Assembly (NCBI GenBank): GCA_041504365.1
Contig: CP167917.1
Location: 1,798,001-1,862,000 of the forward strand
DNA length: 64,000 bases
Source: Dryocola sp. LX212
GTDB taxonomy: Bacteria; Pseudomonadota; Gammaproteobacteria; Enterobacterales; Enterobacteriaceae
Reading direction: 5' to 3'
The translations under genes were made by a program, and so were the position numbers. Each line of letters begins with the position of its first letter. The first letter of the stretch is position 1. The notes under the pieces were generated by a model. The model was not told the origin of the DNA. It saw nothing but the letters and a program-made list of their open reading frames with translations, and ran no database searches. Positions 39,045-48,351 of the stretch are shown here, piece after piece.

Positions 39045-40271
39045 ATGGATAAATTATTAGAGCGTTTTTTGCATTACGTCTCTCTGGATACGCAGTCAAA
39101 GCCCGGCGTGAAGCAGGTGCCCAGCACCGAAGGGCAGTGGAAGCTATTAAGGCTGCTTAAAGAGCAGCTGGAAGCTATGGGCCTCGTGAATGTTTCGTTG
39201 GGCGAGCGTGGCACCGTGATGGGCACTTTGCCCTCCAACGTCGCTAAACCCGTCCCGGCCATCGGCTTTATTTCTCATGTCGATACCGCGCCGGACTTCA
39301 CCGGCAAAAACGTCAATCCGCAGATCGTCGAAAACTATCGCGGCGGGGATATCGCACTGGGTATCGGCGACGAAGTGCTGTCGCCGGTGATGTTCCCGGT
39401 GCTGCACCAGCTGCTGGGCCAGACGCTGATCACCACGGACGGCAAAACGCTGCTCGGCGCAGATGATAAAGCGGGCGTGGCGGAAATAATGACCGCGCTG
39501 GCGGTATTAAAAGAAAAGAATATCCCGCACGGCGATATCCGCGTGGCCTTCACGCCGGATGAAGAGGTCGGCAAAGGCGCAAAATTCTTCGACGTCGAGG
39601 CGTTCGATGCCCGCTGGGCCTACACCGTGGACGGAGGCGGAGTGGGGGAGCTGGAAAGCGAAAACTTCAACGCTGCTTCTGTCATCATTAAAATTGTGGG
39701 CAACAACGTCCACCCGGGCACGGCAAAAGGGGTGATGGTTAACGCGCTGTCGCTCGCTGCCCGCATTCACGCGGAAGTCCCCACTGATGAAAGCCCGGAA
39801 TGCACGGAAGGTTACGAAGGGTTCTATCATCTGCACGGCATAAAAGGCACGGTGGATAAAGCGGAGATGCATTACATCATCCGTGACTTCGACCGCGAGC
39901 AGTTCGAAGCGCGCAAGCGCCGGATGATGGACATCGCCACAAAGGTCGGCAAAGGCCTGCACCCGGACTGCTACATTGAGCTTATCATCGAAGACAGCTA
40001 CTACAACATGCGCGAGAAGGTAGCGGAACACCCCTATATTATCGACGTCGCCCGCCAGGCAATGCAGGACTGCAACATAGAGCCGATCATGAAGCCAATC
40101 CGCGGCGGCACGGACGGCGCACAGCTGTCGTTCAAAGGCCTGCCCTGCCCGAACCTGTTCACCGGCGGCTATAACTACCACGGCAAGCATGAGTTCGTGA
40201 CGCTGGAAGGAATGGAGAAAGCGGTAGCGGTGATTGTGCGGATTGCTGAGTTAACGGCTAAACAGAGCTAA
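39045..40271 (+). CDS. pepT: Peptidase T (tripeptidase)
   Basis: Zinc aminotripeptidase of the M20 family, 408 aa as in E. coli. Metal and catalytic motifs: SHVDTAPDF near residue 77, [17 protein letters not shown] near 138, [19 protein letters not shown] near 172, and His in NYHGKHEFV near 378. RBS gagggtagcca. Divergent from potA. It is the last backbone gene before the 12-kb island; in E. coli it is followed directly by roxA. Confidence 0.97.
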   Translation: MDKLLERFLHYVSLDTQSKPGVKQVPSTEGQWKLLRLLKEQLEAMGLVNVSLGERGTVMGTLPSNVAKPVPAIGFISHVDTAPDFTGKNVNPQIVENYRGGDIALGIGDEVLSPVMFPVLHQLLGQTLITTDGKTLLGADDKAGVAEIMTALAVLKEKNIPHGDIRVAFTPDEEVGKGAKFFDVEAFDARWAYTVDGGGVGELESENFNAASVIIKIVGNNVHPGTAKGVMVNALSLAARIHAEVPTDESPECTEGYEGFYHLHGIKGTVDKAEMHYIIRDFDREQFEARKRRMMDIATKVGKGLHPDCYIELIIEDSYYNMREKVAEHPYIIDVARQAMQDCNIEPIMKPIRGGTDGAQLSFKGLPCPNLFTGGYNYHGKHEFVTLEGMEKAVAVIVRIAELTAKQS

Positions 40272-40278
40272 TAGTTAA

Positions 40279-40310
40279 AAGGTGCTGGCTTTTGGGGCGG
40301 CACTTTTTTT
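40279..40310 (+). terminator. Probable terminator of pepT
   Basis: 7-bp stem aaggtgc/gcacttt with one G-T pair (40279-40285 with 40300-40306), a 14-base loop and a run of T, 8 bases after pepT. Confidence 0.65.
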
Positions 40311-40554
40311 AATTGGATTGGGCTGGTTTGTGCTGTGAGTTCAACGGGTCGTTGCAACGCTATCCTTAATCAAGGGGGAGTATTTCAGGAATGCTTTGCC
40401 ACGAAAGCAGGCTTACCCATTAGAAAATGACGTCGTCCCTATTTCAGTTATCTCGGAAAGATGCGATAACAGGCTATAAAACAAGCAGCAAAGCATGATC
40501 GTTGAGGCAAGCGCCGCCGATCAGAAATTCTCAATGCTCTTATTGGGGCTAAGT

Positions 40555-43328
40555 ATGAGCAGAGAAAAGGCTTTCGAAAAATTTAAGGAAGTTCAGAAAC
40601 GGTATATCGCTAGAAAGGATACTCTTTTTTAAGGAAATGAAGCTGAAAGCCGCTTACTGGTGATAGATGAAATCCTGAACATACTGGGTTGGAATAAAGA
40701 AGAATTTACGCCGGAAGCCTATTGCAGAACAGCGGGGTATGCCGATTATATACTCAGTATGGAAAGAACGCCACGCCTTGTTGTTGAAGCCAAAAAAATC
40801 GGCGCGACTTTCGGACTTCCAAAAAACACCTTAACCTTGAACGAATACTCTGTCGCCTATCTCAAAAAAGCATTCAATAAGAAAATTTCTGAGGTTATCG
40901 ATCAGGCACAAAGATACTGTGTCGAAAAAGCGGTTCAATATGCATTAATCACAAATGGTGCAGAGTGGTTTGTTTGCCCGATGCTGCCAAAAGCCGGTAA
41001 AACAACTGATTCGATGAAAGGCGTTTATTTTGGGAACATCTTTGGATATGAGTTTTCGTTTGATCTAATGTACAACCTCATTTCTAGGGACAGCACTGAA
41101 AAGAATCATCTGGATAGCTATCTCTCAGAACTGAATCATGTACCGTCAGAAGTGTGTTACATGCTAAAAGATCATGTCCATGATTTCATTTGGGATAGTA
41201 ACAAAGACAATTAATGGATCGACGATTTTTATGAAAACTTTTTCTCCCAGATAACAGAGAACAATCAGCGAAAAATGCTGGAGCACTGCTTTGTCAGTGA
41301 CTCTAAGTTGGATCAGTTTAAAGGTGAAATAAAAAGAGCGTTAAAAGATTCAAAACCTAGCTTTCTTCCGAATGATGCATTAGATCTCTTACCTTCTGAA
41401 GGTAAAGAATTCATCCTGGAGCACCATACTGGTAAAGTAATCATCATCACTGGTGCTGTTGGCTGTGGAAAAACTACTCTGGTGACTAAATGTTTAGTAG
41501 AAGCCAGGCAGCAAAGGAACATATATGCAACCCCAATCATCATAGATTTAATAAATGACGTTTCAAAACACAGCATTGATGTGAAAAATGTTGTATTCAC
41601 TTATCTTTATGACAAGATAAAAAGCGAGTATGAAAGTGAGTTTTCACTAGATGAACTACGCATCACATTTGCGCATGAAATTAAAGTTTTAAAAAACGGC
41701 CCCTACAAGGATATATTTTCAAAAAACCCACAAATGTTTATGATCAAAGAAGCTGAACTGCTAAGCAGGAAAGTATCAACCGGCAGAGCCTAGTATTAAA
41801 AATATTCAAAAAGCGTGTCAAGGAAAACAAATCCGTTATTATTGTGATTGATAATGTCGACCGTGCTTCCGAATCGTTTCAAGAGGAAATTTATGCTTTA
41901 TCTCATTTAATAACCCAAGCGTCGGGTGCAACAGTTATCATCACACTCAGGGAATTCACCTTCTTTAAGAATAAAGATAAAGGCTTTCTGGACGTTAGGC
42001 CGGAAGACAAGATCATTCATCTCAAATCACCGGACTTTAACAAACTAATTTCGACCAGGATAAAGTACATCAAAGAATATTTGAGTGAGGACTTTAGGGT
42101 TAAAGACTGGAGAAAAAAATATCAGCTTCAAGATTTCTTGGACAGAATGAATTTTTACGCTGATGTGCTGAGAAAAAATCTTCAACTGTCGAGTGATAGT
42201 ATGCCAATTCTGGAAATATTATCTTCTGTGTCTTGGCATAATATCCGAAACTTTTATCAGTTGATTAAACACGTACACTACCAATTGGGAAATGAGTCAG
42301 CGTGGCGTAAAAAGGATGTTATCTCCACGCTCACCTACCATCCCGATCATACAGAGAAAGCATATATACCAAATGTTTACCTTCCCTATCAGAACGTAAA
42401 TCAGTGCTACTTCCTGAAGTTAAGAATACTCTATTTTTTAAATGACGCTGTTTCCCCCGGCGAAATTGCTAAAGGAATTAGCCTTGAAAGGATAATCCGG
42501 CTCGCATCACTTTACGGTTATAAAAAAGACTGGATTAGCAAAGCAATTGAAAGCTCGGTTAAAGAAAGGATTATTGAATGTATTGAGCTACCCTCTGACA
42601 GCGACTTCAACATTGAATACACTGTTAGCTCAGTTCATACATTTCGTATATTGCCCTTAGGCACCTGTTTGATACTCGATATCTGCCACACATCAATTTA
42701 CCTATCTTTAACATCTCTTTATTTGCCTTTCCATGAAAAAAAGCCCTATAACGATGCAAAACAAGAGCTCACCAGACTGATTAATGCAATTTATAATGAT
42801 AAGAGTATTAACACCAATCATGAGATTATTGATCTGGTCGAAGAAAGTCTGATGCCAATTATAATATCAAGATATCTGTCATCAGAGTATTTAAGAGAAA
42901 AACTGACTTTATCATTACTGAGAACTCAAACAGACGTGCTCTTAACGGAGAAAAGCATAAACCGACTGATAGCATCGTTCAGTCGTAACATTGGTAACAA
43001 CGACGAGTTTACAACTAACCGTGAGAAAGACGATCACGGTAATTTATCTTTCGATTTCGACGATGGAATTGAAAAAAACAGCATATCCGGAGAAGATAAA
43101 GATATCCCGCCTTCATTCAAGCCATTATCTCTTGAAAATGCCATGTCCAGTGGGAGTGAGTATATCCCTCTCATCTTTGTCGCTCTGGTGATACGCTCCT
43201 ATCTTGGTTTTGAGGCCAGTATCGGCACTCAGATAACAGAAACAATTAACGATTACATAGTAAATGATGACAATAAAAAATATACAAACAATGTTTCACG
43301 TGCGCTGCGTTCTAAGTCGCTGACTCCC
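40555..43328 (+). pseudogene. Broken HsdR-N-like nuclease / P-loop NTPase gene, candidate phage-defence protein
   Basis: About 920 codons of one former gene. Reading from ATG 40555 the same frame is cut by TAA at 40630 and TAA at 41212; a frameshift near 41760-41800 then moves it to another frame that stays open to the IS junction. First part: PD-(D/E)XK nuclease of the HsdR N-terminal kind, with GYADYIL, LVVEAKKIG (E-x-K) and DQAQRYCVEKA, the QxxxY motif. Second part: NTPase with Walker A GAVGCGKTT (41452-41478) and Walker B VIIVIDNVDR (about 41835-41864), then GATVIITLREF like the sensor strand of STAND ATPases. The 3' end is lost where an IS903-like element begins. AT-rich against the backbone. 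A nuclease-plus-STAND layout recalls Avs-type defence proteins; the specific family is not established. Confidence 0.8.
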
Positions 43329-44252
43329 TCAGGCAATCCGTACACTTTCTGCCATACCTGCACGTGTCATTTTGTTTAATGCGCGGATCATGGCCATAGC
43401 CTCCCCAACCTGCGCATCATAATCCCGCAACGTAAGATGCCCACCAAACAGCTGTTTGACACGGTACATTGCCGTTTCAGCCACCGAACGTCGGTTGTAA
43501 ACCGTGTGCCATTTCCAGTACGCATTGCTTCCCGCCAGCCGTTGCCGGGCAACCGCCTGATTTCTGTCGGCATATTCAGCTGGCCAATAACCTGCGCGGG
43601 TTCGCGGCGGGATAAGTGCTTTGATTTTCTTACGCCGCAGTTCGTCGTGGCACCGTCTGGTGTCATATGCTCCGTCGGCGCAGGCGGTTCTGATTTTCCT
43701 GTGGGTCTGGCGAATAAGCCCCCTGAAGGCCTCTGCATCCGTCACATTGTTCAGGGAAAGGTCAGCGCAGATAACTTCATGCGTATCAGCGTCCACCGCC
43801 AGGTGCAGTTTACGCCAGACGCGGCGCTTTTCCTTGCCGTGTTTTTTCACCTTCCACTCTCCTTCCCCGAAGACTTTCAATCCGGTGGCGTGGATAACCA
43901 GATGGGCTATTTCGCCGCGCGTGGGGGTTTTGAACGGGATATTGACGGACCTGGCCCGTCTGCTGACACAGGAGTCATCAGGGCACCGGAGTGGGAGCTT
44001 CATCAGGGTAAAAATGGAGTCAATAAATCCCTGCGCGGCGCGCAAAATGAGGCGAAAGATGCGTTTGAGCATCAGTACGGTGGTAATAGCGAGCTCAGAA
44101 TAACGTTGCGGACGACCACGTGAAGACGTGTTGGGCTCGTCATACCAGGCCTGGATGGCTGACTCATAAAGCCAGAATGTCAGTGAGCCCCGGTTGACGA
44201 GCGCCTTGTTGTAGGTAGCACAGTTGGTGATTTTGAACTTTTGTTTTGCCAC
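43329..44252 (-). CDS. IS903-like transposase, catalytic Asp replaced
   Basis: 307 aa, the full IS903 transposase length, with the DDE core of the IS5 family. The first catalytic position, normally HLVIDxTGLK, reads HLVIHATGLK here, an Asp to His change. The second Asp (ACADGAYDT) and the Glu (RSVAETAMYRVKQ) are retained. The sister copy at 46335 keeps Asp at the first position. The enzyme is therefore probably inactive. Confidence 0.93.
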   Translation of the reverse strand: MAKQKFKITNCATYNKALVNRGSLTFWLYESAIQAWYDEPNTSSRGRPQRYSELAITTVLMLKRIFRLILRAAQGFIDSIFTLMKLPLRCPDDSCVSRRARSVNIPFKTPTRGEIAHLVIHATGLKVFGEGEWKVKKHGKEKRRVWRKLHLAVDADTHEVICADLSLNNVTDAEAFRGLIRQTHRKIRTACADGAYDTRRCHDELRRKKIKALIPPRTRAGYWPAEYADRNQAVARQRLAGSNAYWKWHTVYNRRSVAETAMYRVKQLFGGHLTLRDYDAQVGEAMAMIRALNKMTRAGMAESVRIA

Positions 44253-44329
44253 GTGATACCGCTAAAGGATCGGGAATGTGGTGATCTGATCCTGATTACG
44301 GCCAAAAGTTCGATTTATTCAACAAAGCC
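43329..44329 (-). mobile_element. IS903-like element (IS5 family), one end missing
   Basis: The right end has the terminal repeat ggctttgttgaataaatcg (minus strand, ending at 44329), 77 bases before the transposase start. On the other side no terminal repeat follows the transposase stop at 43329: the sequence passes straight into other DNA, where complete IS903 relatives have tens of bases and a second repeat. This fits a deletion that removed the IS end together with the 3' part of the neighbouring NTPase gene. Confidence 0.85.
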
Positions 44330-44445
44330 GTGCTCTTTATAAAAAACCTGTCCATGCTGCTACCAATAAATCTGGTTACCAGTAAGGTGAGTATGATAAT
44401 ATTGTGGGAAGAGATAATTAATTTTTTGATAATGGGAGGATGATA

Positions 44446-44730
44446 ATGAATAAGTACCTTGCTGACTTTTTTTTATGTTTATGCTTCTACATCCTTGTTT
44501 TTGTTTTTGTTCTGGTTAACTCAAATCTTAATTTAAATGAAAGTTTAATCTTAATTTCATATTGCTTATTAAGCAGTTTGTTTTTTCCTTTTGTTGCGAG
44601 TTTTTTTCGTGGAATCAAAAAAGGAGACATTCCTCTCCAGTATTGGAATAACGGTGTTTTCACATTGTGCTTAGTTTTGTCATTACCTCTGGGGATTTTT
44701 TTGGTGTTATATAAAATGAGCAAGAGATAG
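44446..44730 (+). CDS. Colicin immunity protein, E1 type
   Basis: 94-aa very hydrophobic protein with three predicted membrane helices (residues about 5-25, 30-55, 70-90). The C-terminal NNGVFTLCLVLSLPLGIFLV resembles the end of colicin E1-type immunity proteins. Start ATG 44446, seven bases after gggagg; the ATG at 44440 is too close to that RBS. It lies tail to tail with the colicin gene, 20 bases apart, the usual arrangement for pore-forming colicins. It should sit in the inner membrane and block the matching channel. Confidence 0.82.
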   Translation: MNKYLADFFLCLCFYILVFVFVLVNSNLNLNESLILISYCLLSSLFFPFVASFFRGIKKGDIPLQYWNNGVFTLCLVLSLPLGIFLVLYKMSKR

Positions 44731-44744
44731 ACAATCTCTTGCTC
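44718..44744. terminator. Hairpin between immunity and colicin genes
   Basis: Perfect 10-bp stem gagcaagaga/tctcttgctc (44718-44727 with 44735-44744) around the immunity stop. The minus-strand side continues into TTTTA, suiting termination of the colicin mRNA. Confidence 0.6.
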
Positions 44745-44750
44745 ATTGGA

Positions 44751-46190
44751 TTAAAGGCTAAGGATGAATTTATTTAAATCCTCAAGCGCTTTGTCTGTAA
44801 TTAAAGCAGCAGTCATAGCGAGAATTGCCGAGAAACCTATAATTCCGATTGGAGTTGTTGCTATGACGGCATATGCAGTAACAACTAATAAAGATGCGAT
44901 TTTTGTAGCGGCAATTTTTTCACCAGCAATGATCGCATCGTTCCAGTTGCCTGTTCGAAAACCTTTGACGACTCCATTCACAAAAGCTCCCCAAGCTATT
45001 GCTTCGCCAACTACACCGAACATCTTACTAAATTTCTGTAACTGTGCAGCCATAGTACCTTTGTCTAATGACTCAAGGGCTTTTGCAATTGCGGTTCGGT
45101 CAGCTACGCTGAATTTTTTGTTAAGGTTACCTTTATATTTATCATATGCAGCTATCGCTTCTGATGCACTACGTAATTTTTTACCTTTTGCCGCTGCTTC
45201 TAGCGCTTTAGCTTCTTTTGATAGTTTATCACCAAATTTTTCTGTTAATGCTTTATAAAAATCGGAAGCTATGCTTATGGCATTAGTTGGAAAAGAACTG
45301 AACAAATCCTGTGCGCTTTGTGAAGCTTTTTGCTTTCTCTCAGGATCAGTTTTAGCAAAATCAAGCTCCGGGAACATTTCCCCAGGAGTCTTTTTATTTG
45401 TTTTTGCTACTGCTACCTTGAGATTTTCAGCTTTAGTGTAGGGACGATCAGCTATTTTAGTGGTTGAGATTACTGTTCCTTGCTCGTTTAATTTTACCGT
45501 GTATCTAAAGCCTTCAACATTAACATCAAAAGTTCTGATATTAGGCGGCAATGTTTTCCAAGATATTTCAGCTTCTTTTTTTGCCTTGGCCTGTCGTTCT
45601 GGTTCTCCTTTTGAAAAGTCAAGTTCTGGATATAAATCACCTGGGTTTTTATTCTGTGATTTTGCTACTGCAACTTTCAAATTTTCAGCTTTGGTGTATG
45701 GGCGGGGAGCTGTTTGCGTAATCGAAATAGCTTTACCGAATTGATCTAACTTCACCTTATATTTGAATTGATCAACCGTTGTATCGAATTCATCAGGTAA
45801 TTTGCTCCAATCCCCTGGTTTGATACTCCATCCTCCTGGAGCAACGGAATTGTTGGAACTAGTTGAACCGCTACTACTGCTTACTTTTCCCGCAGAAGTT
45901 AATACACCTGAAAACCCGCCCACGGTGTTTGAAGTTCGACTGCCAGTTTCAGAAGATACAGTGTTATTTTGCCCCTGGATATTCGCAGTATAACCCCCAG
46001 ATCCATCACTTTTAATATTCGAGACTTGCGATGCTGTGATTTGTGTTCCACCGTAACTATTGAATTGAGAAGCAATATCGGCAGGTGAAGGTGCTCGCAT
46101 ACCCCTACTACTGCCGCCAATACTACCCGAGCTGTCTCCACCGCTGTGAACACCACCTGACCAACTTCCACCGAAACCAGTCCACGCCAT
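44751..46190 (-). CDS. Pore-forming colicin with duplicated central domain
   Basis: 479 aa. Residues 1 to about 120 are Gly/Ser/Asn-rich (MAWTGFGGSWSGGVHSGG), as in colicin translocation domains. Residues about 127-207 and 210-293 are two copies of one domain; each contains RPYTKAENLKVAVAK, 86 residues apart, and a PELDF motif. The C-terminal 180 residues are the channel domain: a charged helical bundle, then GEAIAWGAFVNGVVKGFRTG, and a long hydrophobic hairpin (about 430-465) before DKALEDLNKFI. It would kill by depolarising the inner membrane. No lysis gene is seen and no LexA site was found in the 140 bases upstream, beyond which an IS begins. The repeated domain is presumably for receptor or translocator binding. 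Confidence 0.88.
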   Translation of the reverse strand: MAWTGFGGSWSGGVHSGGDSSGSIGGSSRGMRAPSPADIASQFNSYGGTQITASQVSNIKSDGSGGYTANIQGQNNTVSSETGSRTSNTVGGFSGVLTSAGKVSSSSGSTSSNNSVAPGGWSIKPGDWSKLPDEFDTTVDQFKYKVKLDQFGKAISITQTAPRPYTKAENLKVAVAKSQNKNPGDLYPELDFSKGEPERQAKAKKEAEISWKTLPPNIRTFDVNVEGFRYTVKLNEQGTVISTTKIADRPYTKAENLKVAVAKTNKKTPGEMFPELDFAKTDPERKQKASQSAQDLFSSFPTNAISIASDFYKALTEKFGDKLSKEAKALEAAAKGKKLRSASEAIAAYDKYKGNLNKKFSVADRTAIAKALESLDKGTMAAQLQKFSKMFGVVGEAIAWGAFVNGVVKGFRTGNWNDAIIAGEKIAATKIASLLVVTAYAVIATTPIGIIGFSAILAMTAALITDKALEDLNKFILSL

Positions 46191-46334
46191 ATATATCCCT
46201 TATAAGTTTGTGGTTAAATCATTAAAAAAACTATAGCAAGATTATTTTTTAGTCAAGCCTGTTGATTTCTCTCCTTCAGCAGATAGGGCATGTTTATTTC
46301 TAATAATGTGATGGTAGTTATATATTCTGCATGG

Positions 46335-47389
46335 GGCTTTGTTGAGTAAATCGAACTTTTGCTGAGTTAAAGGATCAGATCACGCATCATCCGGCAACAC
46401 TGACCGTCCCATGGCAAAGCAGAAGTTTAAAGTCACCAACTGGCGCGACTACAACAAAGCCCTCATCAACCGCGGCTCCGTCACTTTCTGGTTTGATGAC
46501 GAGCTATTCAGGCCTGGTATGAGCTCGCTACACACTCATCGCGGGGACGGCCTCAACACTATTCTGACCTCGCCATTACCACCTTCCTGGTCGTTAAACG
46601 TGTATTCCGCCTGACCCTGCGAACCGCACAGGGCTTTATTGATTCCATTTTTGCCATGATGGGTGTTCCTCTTCGCTGTCCGGATTACACCAGTGCCAGC
46701 AAGGGGGCAAAGTCGGTTAACGTCAGTTTTAAAACGCCCACCCGGGGCGAGATTGCGCATCTGGTGATTGATTTCACAGGGCTAAAAGTCTTCGGTGAAG
46801 GTGAGTGGAAAGTCAAAAAGTACGGCAAAGAGCGCCGTCGTATCTGGCGAAAACTGCATCTGGCTGTTGATGCGAGTACGCATGAAGTCATCTGCGTGGA
46901 CCTGTCGCTGAACAACGTCACGGACGCTGAAGCTTTCCCGGGGCTTATCCGGCAAACCCACCGAAAAATCAGGTCAGCGGCGGCGGACCGTGCTTACGAT
47001 ACGCGGCGATGTCATGACGAACTGCGTCGCAAGAAAATCAGCGCGCTCATTCCTCCCCGAAAGGGAGCGGGCTACTGGCCAGGTGAGTATGCAGACCGTA
47101 ATCGTGCTGTTGCGAATCAACGGTTGAGCGGGAGCAATGCACGGTGGAAATGGACAACAGATTACAACCGTCGGTCGATAGCGGAAACGGCGATGTACAG
47201 GTTAAAGCAGTTGTTCGGTGGTTCGCTGACGTTGCGTGACTACGATGGTCAGGTTGCAGAAGCTTTGGCCATGGTGCGTGCGCTGAACAAAATGACGAAG
47301 GCAGGCATGCCAGAAAGCGTGCGTACTATCTGACAACTGCAACCAGCTACGAAGATGCTTACCCCAAATCTGATTTATTCAACAAAGCC
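46335..47389 (+). mobile_element. IS903-like element, complete ends
   Basis: 1055 bases with terminal inverted repeats ggctttgttga.taaatc at 46335 and gatttattcaacaaagcc ending at 47389. No 9-bp target duplication: tctgcatgg on the left, catcttgat on the right. Together with the copy at 43329 (opposite orientation) it brackets the colicin genes. The two copies differ at many residues, so they are not recent duplicates. Confidence 0.9.
46411..47333 (+). pseudogene. IS903-like transposase gene, frameshifted
   Basis: The frame from ATG 46411 ends early at 46614. The downstream part, including the DDE core (HLVIDFTGLK, AADRAYDT, RSIAETAMYRLKQ), is in another frame. One missing base at about 46501 (gagct where related elements have gaggct) restores the normal IS903 reading FDDEAIQAWYEL. 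Probably not transposition-competent. Confidence 0.88.
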
Positions 47390-47759
47390 CATCTTGATAC
47401 CACTGAGCCTGTATTCTGGATAGGGTGAGTCAGGATATTTTATTGTCGCCACCTTTTTCCATTGTTAATATTTTATAATTGATAAATTTCTGATTTAGCT
47501 TCCTATTAATATCTGAGACGCCTTTACCAAAGTATTTGTGTTTAAGATCCTGCAACGAAAAGTCGATTTTCATTTTATATTGCGATCCCCGCCGTAAAAT
47601 TCAGGTTTCCAATAATTAACAGCAGTTTACCTGTTGACCCATCCAGTGTTTTTAGAGGAGAGTAGTAGGGCAGGCAATAAAGCATTGCAAAAGAAGCGCC
47701 CCCGAATGGTGGTGGAACACCAGACGAGGGCTGACCACAATGTTATAGAGGCTAACACC
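47390..47759. other. AT-rich spacer between IS and type VI module
   Basis: No clear gene. It contains the 47-codon minus-strand frame listed separately, and near 47690-47759 a leader with a possible hairpin before the next gene. Confidence 0.5.
47430..47573 (-). CDS. Possible small ORF of 47 codons
   Basis: Begins MKIDFSLQDLKHKYFGKG and ends GGDNKIS. Its ATG overlaps the TGA of a short upstream frame ending GGDRNIK (ATGA), an arrangement like coupled genes. The upstream frame has no complete start, so this may be what is left of an effector/immunity pair at the island edge. Not recognised; could equally be chance. Confidence 0.25.
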   Translation of the reverse strand: MKIDFSLQDLKHKYFGKGVSDINRKLNQKFINYKILTMEKGGDNKIS

Positions 47760-48290
47760 ATGGCTATTAAGAATAGTACCACACTCGCTCGCCCTGAAAT
47801 CACCCATAATCATTCTGATTTTGCGGAGGATCTCACAGCCTTACTGAAATTACCGCTTGGCGCGGAGCACGATTTATTCCAGGTGCTGGCGATATGCCAG
47901 ATCTATGCTGATGAATTAACTGAAACCAATAATCACGCTGAATGTTTAGCGCTGTGCGGGCGTCTTCTCGCCGGGCTAAATATGTTGAAGGCAGTTTTAA
48001 AAGCACCGCTGCCGGAACATCTTATTGAGCTGCTTACCGTTGAAGCTGGCGTTACAGAAGAGTACCGCAGCCCGCGGGCCACAGATTCAGAGACCGTCCG
48101 GGAATACTGCTGTGCATTAACTAGGGTGCTGCTGAACCAGCAGGCTCCGGCAGACCAGCAGGAATACATTATCGGGTTGTTGGGCGAACTGCTGGCTATG
48201 CTGGCAGACGATTTGAAAACGCCGCGCTTTATCCGCACTTCCGACGGGCTGGCCATGCTGGACGGCGAGGCCGTGCCGGGTATTCACTAA
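47760..48290 (+). CDS. Hypothetical acidic protein, source of the duplicated 3' tail
   Basis: 176 aa from ATG 47760 (MAIKNSTTLARPEITHN); the frame is open back to 47634 but the preceding 42 residues look like untranslated leader. Rich in Leu, Ala and Glu, predicted mostly helical, with three segments (about 25-80, 85-120, 125-160), no signal peptide and no membrane helix. I do not recognise the family. Its last 15 codons and the terminator after it recur at 49885 and, diverged, at 51493. The gene therefore seems to be the fixed partner of the orphan hcp modules, on the opposite strand to them. Confidence 0.6.
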   Translation: MAIKNSTTLARPEITHNHSDFAEDLTALLKLPLGAEHDLFQVLAICQIYADELTETNNHAECLALCGRLLAGLNMLKAVLKAPLPEHLIELLTVEAGVTEEYRSPRATDSETVREYCCALTRVLLNQQAPADQQEYIIGLLGELLAMLADDLKTPRFIRTSDGLAMLDGEAVPGIH

Positions 48291-48291
48291 T

Positions 48292-48332
48292 CAATTGCGC
48301 CTTCTCAACCAGGCTGAGAAGGCGCGTAATTG
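48292..48332 (+). terminator. Hairpin after the 176-aa gene
   Basis: 11-bp perfect stem gcgccttctca/tgagaaggcgc (48297-48307 with 48315-48325), extended by caatt/aattg. Repeated at 49932-49972, and with changed sequence at 51552-51590. Convergent with hcp; no long T run. Confidence 0.6.
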
Positions 48333-48351
48333 CTGCTAATCGGTATTATGG

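Noticed and set aside
40630..40632. In-frame TAA as programmed readthrough or recoding
   Set aside because: A second TAA, a frameshift and a truncation occur in the same gene. Decay explains all four; no recoding signal was seen.
46191..46334. ctg...cag spacing near 46259-46280 as a LexA box
   Set aside because: The spacing is too long for the CTGT-N8-ACAG palindrome.
46326..47398. Target-site duplication of the second IS903-like element
   Set aside because: The 9-base flanks tctgcatgg and catcttgat do not match.
47634..47759. Extension of the 176-aa protein to the first open codon
   Set aside because: The extra residues look like translated leader, and the ATG at 47760 gives a coherent N-terminus.
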